DNA of 64,000 nucleotides from Fratercula arctica. Lineage: Eukaryota; Chordata; Aves; Charadriiformes; Alcidae. The stretch covers positions 13,898,087 to 13,962,086 of the forward strand of contig CANTUZ010000002.1 in assembly GCA_947846985.1 (NCBI GenBank), given 5' to 3'. The translations under genes and the position numbers were made by a program. The notes under the pieces were generated by a model. The model searched no databases. It saw only the letters and a program-made list of their open reading frames with translations, and was not told the origin of the DNA. Positions 48,401 through 60,805 of this stretch are shown here, one piece after another (the stretch's first letter is position 1; every line of letters starts with the position of its first letter).

Positions 48401-51259
48401 AAGTAGTAAAGAGAACACAGGAGGTGCTGCATAGCTCAGCCCAGCAGACTATTCGCTAGTTTACCGTGGTGACTAGCTCCAATTGCTTTGTCAGAAAGTT
48501 AGTACAAAGACAACTGCACCCAGAAAGTAGCCTATTCTTAGGGTTTTTTTCCCCCATTTACTTAAGAAGTAGAGGGTGGTGTAGAAGAAAAACAATTATT
48601 TTTATCTCTTTCAAAGCACTTTTTAGTAAACATTACTATTACATGTCTAAATATTTTCAGCCGCCATGACCATTATTTTTAAATCCAAGATTTCAGATCT
48701 AGATTTGAAGGCATGTCATATCCAAAACATGAGTAGGCCAATTCTAAAGAGACATCTGCTTCTCTGAGGAATTCAGATGGAGATCAAAGTGTGAAAGTTG
48801 TAACTCTCCAAGGCTGCACTAATTTCAGCCAAAATAATTGTACGCGTCCTGTCTCCAACAGAAGAAAATTACAACTGGTTTATTTCTAAATCATGGCTTT
48901 TCTTTCCTCCTTCACCCATTCCTAAGACATTTGACTGATTGTTCTTATCAGTATTTTTCAGTGGTCAGAATCTACAGGGAAATCTTTGATCCTTGGGCAA
49001 AGGCACTGCTGAAAGTAGAATACCAGGAATGAGGCTCACACAACCGACTGCTTCTGCAGCAAGGCCCTTTCCTCTCCTATCTGTGCTGCAGAATCACTGC
49101 AACACCCCACATACCCAACAGACCACTGATATGATCTGTAATACACACACCAAGACCTAAAATTATGAAGGAGAGGAGAGTCTACTGTTGGAGGCGCAAC
49201 CCTTATCAGAAGTTACACTCAAAACTGGTGGCCTGTCTCCAAGCAGAAACTTAGTATTGTGGGCCTCACTCTCCCATGAGGGAAATTCCTCCTACAATGT
49301 GTGCCTTGATGTGGGCCACAATTTTTGGGTGTGAGGCGATGCTTCATTCAGTCATGTGGTGAAGGAGGACAAGGTTATCTAAGATAACATCTTTGGTAAT
49401 CTGATTTCACACAAACCTGTGAAGAAAGCCACACAGCAACCAAGAAAACTCTTTTTATTGCTGTTATCTTAAGTCATAATCTAGTTTTACCACTCAGCGT
49501 GACAAAAATCTTAAGTCCTTCAAATTCATTCAAGCTCATTGGCATTGTTGTGATGTGTTTAGATGGAAGAAACTATGTATTGTGCTTTTTACAGTTCTCC
49601 AGAGATATGTCACTATTGTCATTTACTCTCAAAGAAAATCATTGCTTTGACCAGTGGCCAAGAGGCAAAAGTTTGAAATAATAATTTTTTTCTTGCCAAT
49701 GGAAGTTAATTATACAATCTGAAAAATAGATGAAGTTTAATCGCTGAAGTAAACTCAGGAGTTCATGTTTTACTGAGAACAACTACAGGAAGTATCGTTA
49801 GCATAATTGTGGTCAATTAGATGAGTTTCAATTACTACATGTAAGTCAGGAACAAGAAATGCAGATGGAAACCCCAGATAAACCAGGAATGCAAGATAAA
49901 AAACACTTTTGCAACCTGTTAAGGTTCAAACATTTTACTTTTCCAGCATAAACATCAAGTTACTGAAATTAAGGTGGAGTTAATGAGACTTGTGAAACTG
50001 AAAGACGACTTCTATCACAATCTTTTTATTTAATTCCCATCAAAGAAAGATTGGAGGAAAGGGGTTCTTCAAGAGTTGTTCCAAAACTCTCAGTTTTGAA
50101 AGAAACCCCTAACCTATGCTTTTAATATAATTATTAAATCAAAGTAAAGAGGTTTGTCATGAGAAATTCCAGTATTTTTGAAACTCATTTTCATCCTGCC
50201 TTAGGATAGAAAGGTAAAATACCAAAAGTTGTCAAACAACAAATTGTTCCGTGTGTGCTAGAAATGGGGAAAAACTATTTCAAGGGAGATGCTACTTCCT
50301 CAGCCCATGGATCTTGATCTTGTTGTACTATATTTTTATTTCCTTAGACAAGTAATACCTTTCCATATATTCTAACGGAAAAGGAATTCTGCAATGTGAT
50401 TTTTCCTGGTATTTGTAATGCCACAGAAACTGCATCTTAGAGCTAATCACAGGGAAGTGCATTTCCCAAATAGTTCTATAATTCTCTAAACGTAGTCACC
50501 TAAAAGTTAGATATCTATTCTGCTCTAATTGTTTACACTCCGTCTACAAGAAACAAGTTGTGTTCCCTTGAGAATAATTCACTCCTTCTCAAGAGAAATG
50601 GGGAAGGAAGGAAGGAAAGTGGTCTGAATGATTGTCTATCCATCTTTATTTTCCTCGCTTAACTATACAGGAAGCCTAGATATCTAGCCCAGGTTAAACA
50701 CCTTGCTTTTAGATGGCTGATAGAAAATAAATATATGCCATGTATTAGGACAGTTGAAAAAATCGATCGTGATCTAGCAATAAAGTACATATTGAATTTG
50801 TAATTTTTTAGTACTGAAGCTTTATAATTAAAATTATATGTGGTGTGATGTGAAATTAGTTTCCTTTTTCTGTCATTTTCTGTTTACACCATTTTTCTCC
50901 CCGTGCCCTTTTATTTTAAGAATAATGGCAGTCATCCATGGCCCTTTGAAGGACTTGGGCACAACAGCAGTTTTACAAATAAACCTGTTTCTTTTATTCT
51001 TAAGCATTTTGGACAAATAACTCCTAATAACTCCATTGTTTTTCTTTGAAATTGGTATTAGGATTTAATCTAAACATGCTTTTTAAAAGGGAGGACATGA
51101 CCTGTCTTATAGCTCTGGCAAAAATGTGCATCTAACAGCACAGACCCATCCTTAGAAAATGGACTTCAGCAAACAAAAAAATGCATAGTTCAGAAGTCTC
51201 CTGTATTCATAAATGCTTATATTCATAGGCAATAAGAGTGTGTGACAGGTTGCAGGTGA

Positions 51260-51457
51260 AAATCTTTAACAGATTTTCTTAAGAGCTGTTCAACAGTTTC
51301 AATTCCTCTTGATTTTTCAGTGGAACCGCAACAGCTTGATGTCTTTCGGGACTGCATTTGTGAAGCCGTCTTTCCCACACTGTACCATGCCATGATGCTT
51401 GGGACAGCAACTGACAAGGCAAGACCTGTTGAAATTATTTGGGACTGTAGCTCTGGC
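51260..51457 (+). other. Open reading frame with a possible splice acceptor (exon candidate, weak)
   Basis: A 66-codon frame lies between in-frame stops (TGA at 51257 and TGA at 51458). A pyrimidine-rich run ending in AG (gatttttcag, ending at 51320) sits in the middle and would suit a 3' splice site, giving an exon that begins with EPQQLDVFRDCICEAVF and ends IIWDCSSG-stop. The translation looks more protein-like than most frames here, but I recognise no family. No second exon, start codon or polyadenylation context is evident, and a CR1 tail follows 110 bases later. Stop-free runs of this length arise by chance many times in 64 kb. Confidence 0.12.
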
Positions 51458-51570
51458 TGATGACACACAAAACATTTCAAGACACACAGTTTGCCCATAG
51501 CTTCCAAAGTCACTCCTTCAAGTAGCAGAAGCCACCTCACAGGTGATGTGCTCTGAGTAGCCCACTTACT

Positions 51571-51645
51571 GCAGGGGGGTTGGACTAGATGACCTTTAAA
51601 GGTCCCTTCCAACCCAACACATTCTATGATTCTATGATTCTGTGA
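51571..51645 (+). repeat. CR1 LINE 3' tail fragment
   Basis: ggttggactagatgaccttt, then ggtcccttccaaccc, then attctatgattctatgattc: a clean CR1 3' end with three octamer units. It is only 75 bases long. It is the only recognisable CR1 between 31961 and the end of the window. Confidence 0.95.
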
Positions 51646-53199
51646 CATTTGTTCTCTACTGAATCACCAAGAGCAGAGATGATAAACCTCCTGGTGCTAT
51701 TTGTATGAACTCTATATACCTTGTTGCCTCACTTTACAGTTTCTTCAGTACCTGGGGTGTAGCTATGGCCAAATGGTTGAAGCTGTGTATTTGCACAAGT
51801 GAATCATTGCTATGGCCTATAGGGAGACATTTGTCACAGTAGCAATAAGGTTAGGAAATACATATATATCTGACTTTGCTGTGCAGTTCCCAGAGTGATT
51901 CATGAGATCCTATCTACAAGCCAGCCCTTTACCCCAAAACAAAACAAAACAAAGGAGGCAAAAGTGGGTGTGTTAGGAATTCCTCTTGAGTTAAATACTT
52001 TGGAAAATGACAGACAAATGCTCCCCTCTAGTGAAATGAGTAGTGGACTAATTGTGTCAGCCAAGTGAGCAAAGCAGTAAAGTGCTTACCTGTGTGCATG
52101 TGCATGCAGATAAAAACCACAGTTACACAGTTGAATCTAAACTGACATACATTCCATTAGAATGTTTGTTTAACTTCTTTCTTAAATTTGATTTGTGCTT
52201 CAGAGAAATACTTTGCTAAGAAGCAGTAGAGAATGGCTGAGTACTGTTAATGCAAAAAACTTTTTACAACTTCAAAAGCATCTTAAAAATGCATTTCTCA
52301 TTACTTTTCTTCTGCTGCTTTTGTTAATGCTGTCTTTCTAATGTCTCTAACTAGAAAAAAACAGATCAGCTTGAGAAAAGAAAATCAACATTTATTGTTA
52401 TCATAGTGATAAATCATAGTGAATAAGAGCTTATGTGCTTTTCTGTTAAGCAAAACAAAAGATATTCTTAAATGCTACAAGACTCCACAAGCATTTCAAA
52501 ATCACCACAAAAAATTAAAGAGAAAAAATGTACATAGAAGCTCTGGCTAGGCTAAAAACGTTTGGTTTGTCCTTTACGTGATGTAATTTTGAAGTACTGA
52601 GCTTGCAGAAATAAATATGCCTATTTTTTACTTTTTATTAAAGCAGAATGGAAAATAAATTATCTCCTCTTAAAGCCTAGGAAAACAGTTCTGTGGTGAG
52701 ACAGACTATTATTAGATATGAAAGTGGAGGGGAAAATTGTAAAGAATATTCAAAGTGAGCTTTTGTGTACCACTAATGTCAAATAAGACTTGAAAACGTT
52801 CCATTTTGCTCATAGAATGCATGCATTCAGTTTACAGAGTTCTTGAATTACCTTTGTATTCGTAATTTACAGGACAGATTTTTTTTTCTGAGTCTTATAT
52901 TCTTACTTCCTCAATTTGTTATTAATGACCGAACAGTGAATACTACAACTGTGTTTTGCAGTTTATTGATCATACAAATCAGATGACATAATTTCTGTTT
53001 CCTTACTGAATATACTAAACTCTTAACATGAGGTTATATGGTTTGGAAAAGCCTATGAGGGCATGAAATTTCTCAGGGAGGAGAAGTAGCAGATAAAGGG
53101 GATCACAAATTTTTGAAATATTTTAAACGTCTTTCTTTCTGACAATGTAAGCCTTGCCTTAGGGACGGTTCCTAGAAAAATTAGACTAAAATTGCGTGG

Positions 53200-53277
53200 C
53201 TGAGACCACACCAGTTGAAATTAATTTTCCATTGTCACATCCACATAACATAATTATGTGTGCTTATGTGGTCTCAG
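53200..53277. repeat. 11-bp inverted repeat enclosing a 7-bp inverted repeat
   Basis: ctgagaccaca (53200-53210) is exactly complementary to tgtggtctcag (53267-53277). Between them cacataa and ttatgtg form a second, smaller stem. No target-site duplication is obvious. An 11-bp arm with up to 100 bases between is expected about once or twice by chance in this window. Confidence 0.5.
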
Positions 53278-54507
53278 ATGTAGAAAATGCTGAGGATTTT
53301 AGCATTTTGCATGAAGCACTGAAAAGTTTGGACCTCTGCTTGACTGAGACATTTTCTTCATCGAATACATTGCTTTTCTTTGATAGTCATCTGCACCATT
53401 TGAAGACATGGACCCAGGAAATGAAAGAGAAGTCAAATGGAAAGTTTGCAAAGACATTTTCCATGGGACTCAGCATAAGAAAAGATAATTGCAAGTTGTC
53501 ACAATATTTCAGGCTAATATCCTTACATGGTTTACCTAATGGCCTAATTGAGTAACAGGCCATGCTCACACTCCTAAGTCATTGCATATTTTAAGATAAG
53601 TATGGATATGTTTAATACTAACGTTTCAATGGGCTATGTGCAGCCTTAGTAAATATGGCTCACTGGCAAGGAGTTTAAGAGGTTAAATCTTGACCGCTTG
53701 TGGTTGTCATCTTATACACTTTGGCGACTGAGGGAGAGATCTTCAAAAGAACAAAAGATCATAAATTACTTCCAGAAGAAAAGTTGGCGACAATTACATG
53801 AAAAAACTTTTCAGTTTCTTCAGCCATCTTTACCTAAAATTAAATATCAGACCCAGAACAGATCTGTCTTTGAGGCTTAAGCCTTCTGTTCTGACAAATG
53901 TTTGAATGTGAGTTTAAATGTTGACTTCTACTGCATAACTACTGAAGGAAAAGAGCATAACTCAGATGTTGTCTGGAAGTTCATAAGAAAGACTCAGGAA
54001 GGTAGTTATAAATTTATTTTCATAAATCCATAATGATCAAAGACAGGGGATTTGTGCTGGTTTTACTGAGGTCTGCTTTGTATTTGGTTGAATTCTTTCT
54101 AATAATTTTGCTTTTAACATCTTAGTCTGTATTCTGGTGAGCGAAGCTGTACAAGTTACAGAGAGTTTTGTGTTTGCTGTTCAAGACACAAACCACTGTG
54201 GATTTGTGACTGAATTTGTAGGACAAGGTACTGACCTGTTTGGGTAGACCCTGTTTTGTGTGTTCTGTTCACTTTAAAAAATTGTTGCCTAATTAGTAAT
54301 ATTGCAAACTGAATCTGCAGTTTGAATAATCAAAGTGTATTGGCAAGATATTAAAGGTTGTGGGTTACTTGTTAATAAAGTCAAATGGGAGTCTCTTCTC
54401 TGAAGATGGAAAGCTTCAAGGAGAAATAGCAATTTCACAGGAGAGACACTTTGATGGATTCTGATTTTCAAAACAGATTTCCAGACCTAATTTTCAAAGG
54501 AGCATTC

Positions 54508-54581
54508 AAAAAAAACCCAACCAAACAAAAAAAACAAAAAAACCCAACCAAACAAAAAAAACCCAAAACAAAACAAAAAAC
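54508..54581. repeat. A-rich tandem repeat, period 27
   Basis: Two near-identical copies of cccaaccaaacaaaaaaaa begin at 54516 and 54543, followed by a partial third copy. It is a low-complexity, C/A-only strand. Confidence 0.9.
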
Positions 54582-56109
54582 CATTTAGGCTAGAAAATAC
54601 TTCAATTGCAGTCTCAATGAAACAAGATCAGTCCTCTTCAGTGTAATACAGTTTAATTCAATGGTTTTTGAAATCATCTCACAGAAACAGCAGCTGAAAT
54701 GTGATTAAAATACAAGGATGAATGAAAACAACTTGCAGTGGAGCATCAAGGCTGATTTTCCTCTTGCTTGTGGTGGTGTAGTTTGGCAGTTGGTGAATTT
54801 GTACCAGGACTCTTCTTTAAGGAACACTATTTTTAGTTGTCTTTTCTGTACACAATGAGATTACAGGCAAAAAAAAAGATATCGATCTATTCCATAAGAA
54901 TAAATGTTGTATATATATCGGGGTGGATCTTGGTACTTTTAAGTTTTGTTTATTTTTTTAGATTTATTTTAGGCTTCTGAAATTCTCAAATCACAGTCAT
55001 TTCTGTGGAATGGAATGAAATTTAGCAATCATATACTATGCGTCTCACCAGTATTAAAAAATGAAATCAGTTTAGTTTTAAAGCCGCAAGCACTTAGAAA
55101 CTGTTTATGCTAGTCCTGGAAAAAAGAGGAACCATTTCTAACGTGCCTTAACAGCCACACATCATGCTGACAAATAATATCAACACAGTGCCCCCGCAAG
55201 AAACTCCCATATGTCTGATTATTCTGGAAACATATCGTGCACACACTGGACTTTGGTCCCAAGCAAGCACAAACCTCGTTATTTCTAAGCCAGCAGCATT
55301 GTCCTCAGTTTTACTGGGTAAGTCTATCATGGAAGGTTTTGTGTTAGGGTGTAGCTTCCTGAATTTGATGTTTTGTGCATATATATCTTCAGTTACCATA
55401 AGCATTGCTTCATTAACTTTAGCACTGTAACCCTTCATCCTGTGAGAATTTAAAAGATGGTTTTAAGAGCAGCTGACCTTCAAGAAGTTATCTACCCATG
55501 GTAATATCAAGAGACCCTCAACCGAATGCACTTTATTAATTTTTCCACACTCTCTCCTTATACAAACACAGCAAAATGCTCTCTGACATTCATTCACTAT
55601 TTCAAGATTGGGGGTAACATTCTCACCCAGCCTACACTTCTATTTTAAGAGACTGAGTAAACTTACTTGAAATATGTTTAATAATAAGTCATCACCACAA
55701 GCAAAACCCTCTGCAGCAATTTCCTCATTGGAAAAAAAATATTATACTTTTTAAAGAGAAAAGATAATGTATCTATTTGAAATAACGTGATGGAGTGTGA
55801 AAAAAGTGCAATGAGAGTTGCCAATAAATGTAGGATTTGGCAGGCATAGCAAAAAATAACCATCAGATTGAAATAGTACTTTTGGCAGTACTCAGAAATC
55901 TTCAGCTCCATATAGAATTACACCCTGTTACTATAAGCAAACCCAATTAAAGTTTTATTGAATATGTTTACACACAAGGAGACACATTTCTTTATTACCA
56001 CAAGGTAGAGTAACGTTTTTCGCTCACAGTGCACAAGCTGAACTCTCTTCCAAACACCTTACTCACATCCCTCTGAACTTATTAAGAAGGTTGTCCCTGA
56101 CTTCCTCAG

Positions 56110-56160
56110 GGGCCAGAATCTCACCCTTTGACTACGTTGCTCTGAGTTCAGCATAGGGAT
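56110..56160. repeat. Possible ancient sauropsid repeat
   Basis: gccagaatctcaccc and ctctgagttcagcatag recall the old 'ggccagattctgatctca' repeat. The match is weak. Confidence 0.3.
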
Positions 56161-57694
56161 GAATCCTAAAAGTCATGCTGTGTTTCCAGGTACTTTAAAG
56201 CCGTAAATCCATATTTAATTACAAGTGCATGAAATGCTGTAGCAGATAAGATCTCTGTTCTAAAAATGAAATAAAAAACTGGGCCTTTGGCTTTGTTCTC
56301 TGACTCTGGGCCATAATTTAATTAAAACTGCATATCATATGCTAAAAATCTCATTGACAAGTCTTAGTTGAGGAATTCAGATTCCTTGTGGTACCTCAAT
56401 CTGTGCTTTCTATTTTACTGTCATATTGTTCCATATTCTTATCCTCTCCCCCACCCCCCTGCATTGCACACTACTTCCTCTCTTGTTTGTCATTAACAAA
56501 GTTAATTCCTTTGAGATTTAATGCTGTAATGTTGAAGTTTGAACACTGGCATCCTACTATCTTAATGGATATCTTACTTGACAGCTCTGTGAATTTTAGC
56601 TCTCTTCTTTAACAGCATATATTTGTGGGAAAAAGCTGGCATTGAATTTAAGTGCAGGGAGCTCAGGCAGGCTTGAAATGGAAACCTAGCTAAAATAACT
56701 GTGATTCCTTCCTATTGCGTTAGAAGCTGGAGTAAGCTTGAGACATTAGAAAGAAAATGGAATATCAATGATGTAACTGGAAAGCCCATTGCTTGTATCA
56801 AAACCCAGAATGTGATTTTTATGTTTTGTTATACGTGTTTGTTATTTCCTTTTACAACCAAGTTATGGACAATGTTAACACTGAGGTAGACCTTGCTTGT
56901 GTCTCTGGGGAATTCTGTGCTCATGTGGGGAAATGTCTGTTCTTGAATCCATGAAATAGCTTCCATATTTTGGCAGGGAGAGACTGGGAAGTGGAGACAA
57001 TCACAAAAGTGGAGTTTAGGTGTTGCCATTAAAAATCCTGCAGTTTACCAAGAATTGTAAGATACAATAGCATTTCCAGTCCCTAGGATAGAGAGTAATG
57101 TGGCGTTTCATACCATCCTTATTTCAGAGGGATCATCTTTAGATAGTACAAAACTGTAGGTACTTGAGACTGCAAGCTATTTAAAGCAACTACTGTGTGT
57201 TTTCAGTGTGTATATGCATTTATACGCCTGCCATTGAGTGGGAATATGGGTACGACAGAAGACTGTTCATTGGCAGAAGACAACAGGGAAGCTTGCACTA
57301 TACCTACCTATACTATGTAAATTGAAGTTGTTAATCTATTTGGAGCAGCAAAGTACTAATTCCCATATTAAGAAAGACTACTTATATATAAAGGTGATGT
57401 TGTCAGTGTCTTAATTTATATGACATTGGCTGATCATTTGGAATTGGTCTGTAAGAAGTCAATTCACATGGATTTTCCACATAATTAGATCTACAGTGAC
57501 TCTCAGATACTGGACCCGTGTGTATCATTTGCATGAGATATCTTAATATAAGTATTTCACAGTATATTTCCTCCTCACAGCTGTACTTCTGAAGCAGCAC
57601 CCACACCTTCTGTTCTTGAAAAATGGCACTTTCTTTCCAGCAGCTGAATTCTGCAAGTAGGAAAATTCATCTCTTCCCACTCCCTCTCCCTCCG

Positions 57695-57709
57695 CCCCCC
57701 CCCCCCCCC
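57695..57709. repeat. Poly-C run (C15)
   Basis: Fifteen C residues preceded by a CT-rich stretch. It can form a G-quadruplex on the minus strand and is prone to length errors. Confidence 0.95.
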
Positions 57710-58154
57710 GATGAAAATCCATTCATTGACTCATGGGGTCTTTATTTGTACAGCATCTTATACGATCCCTAGCTGCTCTGTTACTGCGCTCCTCACACAG
57801 GGGACCAGCCAGGTTAGAAGTTCAGGGTGCACGTCAGTCAAAAGTAACCCGATGGATAAATCAGGAGGCAGATCCCACGTTCCTTTCGGTATGCTTCCAG
57901 TTGAAGGCTTGCTCAGTTACATGTACATATCTATGCACAGAAATTATGCTGTAGTGAAATCCATGATAAAAATCCTACAACACTGCTCTCCTCTTTCTTA
58001 CAAGAATTATCACGGCCAAAGAACTGGCGTAAAGTTGGAGGAAGGAAGGGCAGAATCTGCCCCGTCAACTGAAATCGGGGCAGGATTTGAGCTGAAGAGA
58101 AAAAGAGGGAAGGTAAGGATCTTTGTGTTGCAATAACCTCTGGGAACGTAGCAA

Positions 58155-58210
58155 CAAAGGTTTGGATTCTTTTAGGCATTTAGGTGCTCAAGGGTAAAAA
58201 TAGGCAACAA
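58155..58210. repeat. Possible ancient sauropsid repeat ('aggcatttaggtgc' type)
   Basis: tcttttaggcatttaggtgc and aaaaataggcaacaaat resemble the same old family as 9245-9370. Tentative. Confidence 0.35.
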
Positions 58211-58407
58211 ATATGATGTGGTTTTGTGAATACTGTAGCGTTAAGGGGCAATAAAGAGGCAAGAGAGTATGAGACACATCCTGGAAGCCTTGCATGAAGC
58301 TAAGCCAATTTACATTGTCGGGGGATGGGCCTGCCTTCTATATGACAGTTTTCATCTGCTTAGAAATTCACTTTCTGCTGATATTTATAACATTATTTGG
58401 AGATCTA

Positions 58408-58460
58408 GGTTTGGGGTTTGTTTTTTGGTTTGCTTTTTGCTTTTTTTTTTTTTTTTTCCC
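58408..58460. repeat. T-rich low-complexity tract with T17
   Basis: ggtttggggtttg, short T runs, then seventeen T residues at 58441-58457. In composition it resembles the tract at 34617-34706. Confidence 0.93.
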
Positions 58461-59104
58461 AGTAAAATCCATCATGTGGCAAATAAAAAGCATTTTTGTT
58501 TATGATAAATTATAACATAAGAAAGCTCTCACAATGTTTCTGCTACAATGGTTTCAAAAATTCTATTTTCAAAACAAATAGGCAAAAAAATTGTCAGCCC
58601 TTTTATTTTTATGCAGTATGTGATTCTCATGTTTTGCCACGGCTGTCAGTGCATTCTAGCTTGGTATTTTTTATGTGTTTTATTTTTGGTTTCACGGTAT
58701 TTTCAATGATTATCTTATCATGATTTTTTCTATTTTTTGCTCATGATGCTACTTTTTGTGTGATGTTCCCTCTCCACCTGTGCAAGATGCATATTTATGT
58801 CCTCTATAGGAGGGATTGAAATGGCTGGTATTGACTTGACAGCTCTTTCTTTCTGAGTGAGAAATCATCCCCTGCCCTTAGAATTTGATTAAAAATGGTT
58901 GCCAGGGCACACACCCCACTTAACAGGCAGACCCTGGGTTTCTAGTGAATATGAAATATAGGATACAATACTGTGAGAGTGCTACATTTTCACACATAGT
59001 CATTGAAAATATGTAGCCTTTAGAATGAAGATCAGCATATCATAAGTCTAAGGCCATAGGTCTAGTGGAAAAAAATTACAGTAAGCATACCCCATCTCCA
59101 ACAA

Positions 59105-59205
59105 ACGCCTGGCAAGGACGTAAGGTTGGAGTGCTAAAAGGCTGAGGTTCAATTCCCTGCTTAGCTTTTCCGTGTGACCCTGGACCTGCTGCTTAGGCAT
59201 CCAAA
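59105..59205 (+). repeat. Probable MIR/CORE-SINE relic
   Basis: aggttcaattccctgcttag reproduces the RNA polymerase III box B (GGTTCRANNCC) of MIR. It is followed at the expected spacing by cttttccgtgtgaccctgga, matching 'actagctgtgtgaccttggg'. A ggttggagtgc upstream fits the decayed head. It is not a tRNA gene: no acceptor stem can be drawn. MIR-type copies are very old in birds, so a recognisable one may be under constraint. Confidence 0.65.
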
Positions 59206-60714
59206 ATGGTCAATAGGAGTTTGTTTCCAACCAGGCATTAACTCGGCTACATTGTAAAAGAGGATCTCCTTGTACTACAGGGTGCAGACAAGGTAAATAC
59301 CTGAAAAATTCTGAGATACTGAGACACAAAGGTCACTTAAAGTGGAGAGAGGATAGGAAAGAGAAAAATGGGCCGACAGAGCAGTTGATTCCTTTCTACA
59401 GCAGTGGCATTTGCCCAAACATACCTTAATGTCCAAGATTTCTGATTTTGTACTCCTTTTCACTACCATCAAATGAATGACTATGGTCTTTATGTAAAAA
59501 AAAGATTCAATATTACAACTTTTTCAAACTAAAAATCACTTCTTAATTTTAATCTTGTGTTAGAAACACTTTTTTCAAGTGTTCTCTACTGTATTGCCAT
59601 ATAATCGAAGTGAAGGAATGAAAATGGACTCAAATACTGCAATCATGCCAATGTCAAGGACAGCAAGATTTGGGCTCCTATCTACTTTTTGTGGAAAAAC
59701 TGTCACAACTGTCTCCCACATAACTTTTATAGAAGGAAAGAAAAAAGAAAACTCTATCAGGAGGTGCCTTTACTGATAGCATCAGTGTTCTGCACTCACA
59801 GCGAGTGATGTGACTTCGTATTTCGTAGTGATTTGCTTACGTGCAGTCCAGCATTCAGCCACTTGGTATTTCCGTATAATCTGAAGTTGTACTTAAGCTC
59901 TAGCTAACAAGTGAGAAACAGAACCAACACACAAACTCTCTGTAGTCTGTAGGTGTATTCATGGGTAAAAATCTCCCAGTTTAAAGCAGACAGTTGTGCT
60001 ATTTATGATAGAAAATAATAAAGTAAGGAAGAATTAGTAAAAATGGGGCAATGTCTCAAATTCTCCTGCATATATCTATCTAAAATATTTCTTCGTGTGG
60101 ACTCACTTTCATCACTTAATATTTGTCTCTCAGTTATTTGCCTTTTCAGTGACTGTTTCAGAACGAGGCCTTTTCTGTTCTTGTCTTCACAGCTCATAAC
60201 TTTTATCGCTAGGATCAACTCTCTCTCCTTCTCACCAAATTTTTAAGAAACCAGTTTTTTATGATGTGGTAAGTAGTTCTGAGCACAGCATAAGTGAAGT
60301 CTTGCCAGAGATTTCATTACTACTTCCTTACATTTACATCCTACATTTATAGCACTATGTTGGCTTTTAAATTTATTCTTAAAGTTGTCTAGACATTTAT
60401 GGACAGAAGACCACTATTATATCAATATCCTTGAGAATATGCTTTCCTCTGCTTCATTTCTATACTCTCCTTGCTTGTATTTCTAAAACATCTGTGCTTT
60501 AGATTTTTTATTTTGATTGAGAGAAGTTTTTTCACCATTTACAAACCTCTATGCAAGGAATTGAGCAAGGTCACAAGGTGTTTTTCTTTCCTTATTCTTT
60601 TCTCTAGGGTATTACATAGGGAAACTGTGGTAAGGAATTACCATCTGATCTGGTGTATAAGTTATGTCTTACACTAAGTACCCAATAAAATGAACCAAGT
60701 ACGTCATCAGAAGA

Positions 60715-60805
60715 TGGATGGTTTTGTGGTTAAGACAGTGAACTAAAACTCAGCCCCCTACACTCAACTTTATAGCTCTTTTGCAGGCTTCCTGTGGGTT
60801 TGTCT
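60715..60805 (+). repeat. Probable MIR/CORE-SINE relic
   Basis: ttttgtggttaagacagtga matches the MIR head ('tagtggttaagagcac', box A region). tatagctcttttgcaggc followed by ttcctgtgggt matches 'cagctctgccacaggcttcctgtgtgacc'. The box B is lost. It has the same orientation as the copy at 59105-59205, 1.5 kb away. Confidence 0.5.

Larger units (their letters stand above)
41724..51570. other. Long AT-rich stretch without recognised genes
   Basis: Nearly 10 kb of mostly unique sequence. Small contents are an AT/CA-rich run at 44027-44067 and a degenerate tandem of 'aaagatat' phrases at about 45379-45440. A 66-codon open frame at 51260-51457 is listed separately. Segments near 43.9 kb and 49.7-49.85 kb are rich in TAATT/ATTAG-type cores and look like candidate conserved non-coding DNA, but one sequence cannot show conservation. 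Open frames are all under 110 codons. Confidence 0.55.

Noticed and set aside
53196..53555. 119-codon plus-strand frame as a gene
   Set aside because: Starts at GTG, shows no domain and no splice or promoter context. Its length is within chance expectation.
59146..59158. tRNA-like T-loop sequence (ggttcaattcc), possible tRNA gene
   Set aside because: No acceptor or anticodon stem can be drawn around it, and the following gtgtgaccctgg block fits a MIR-type SINE instead.
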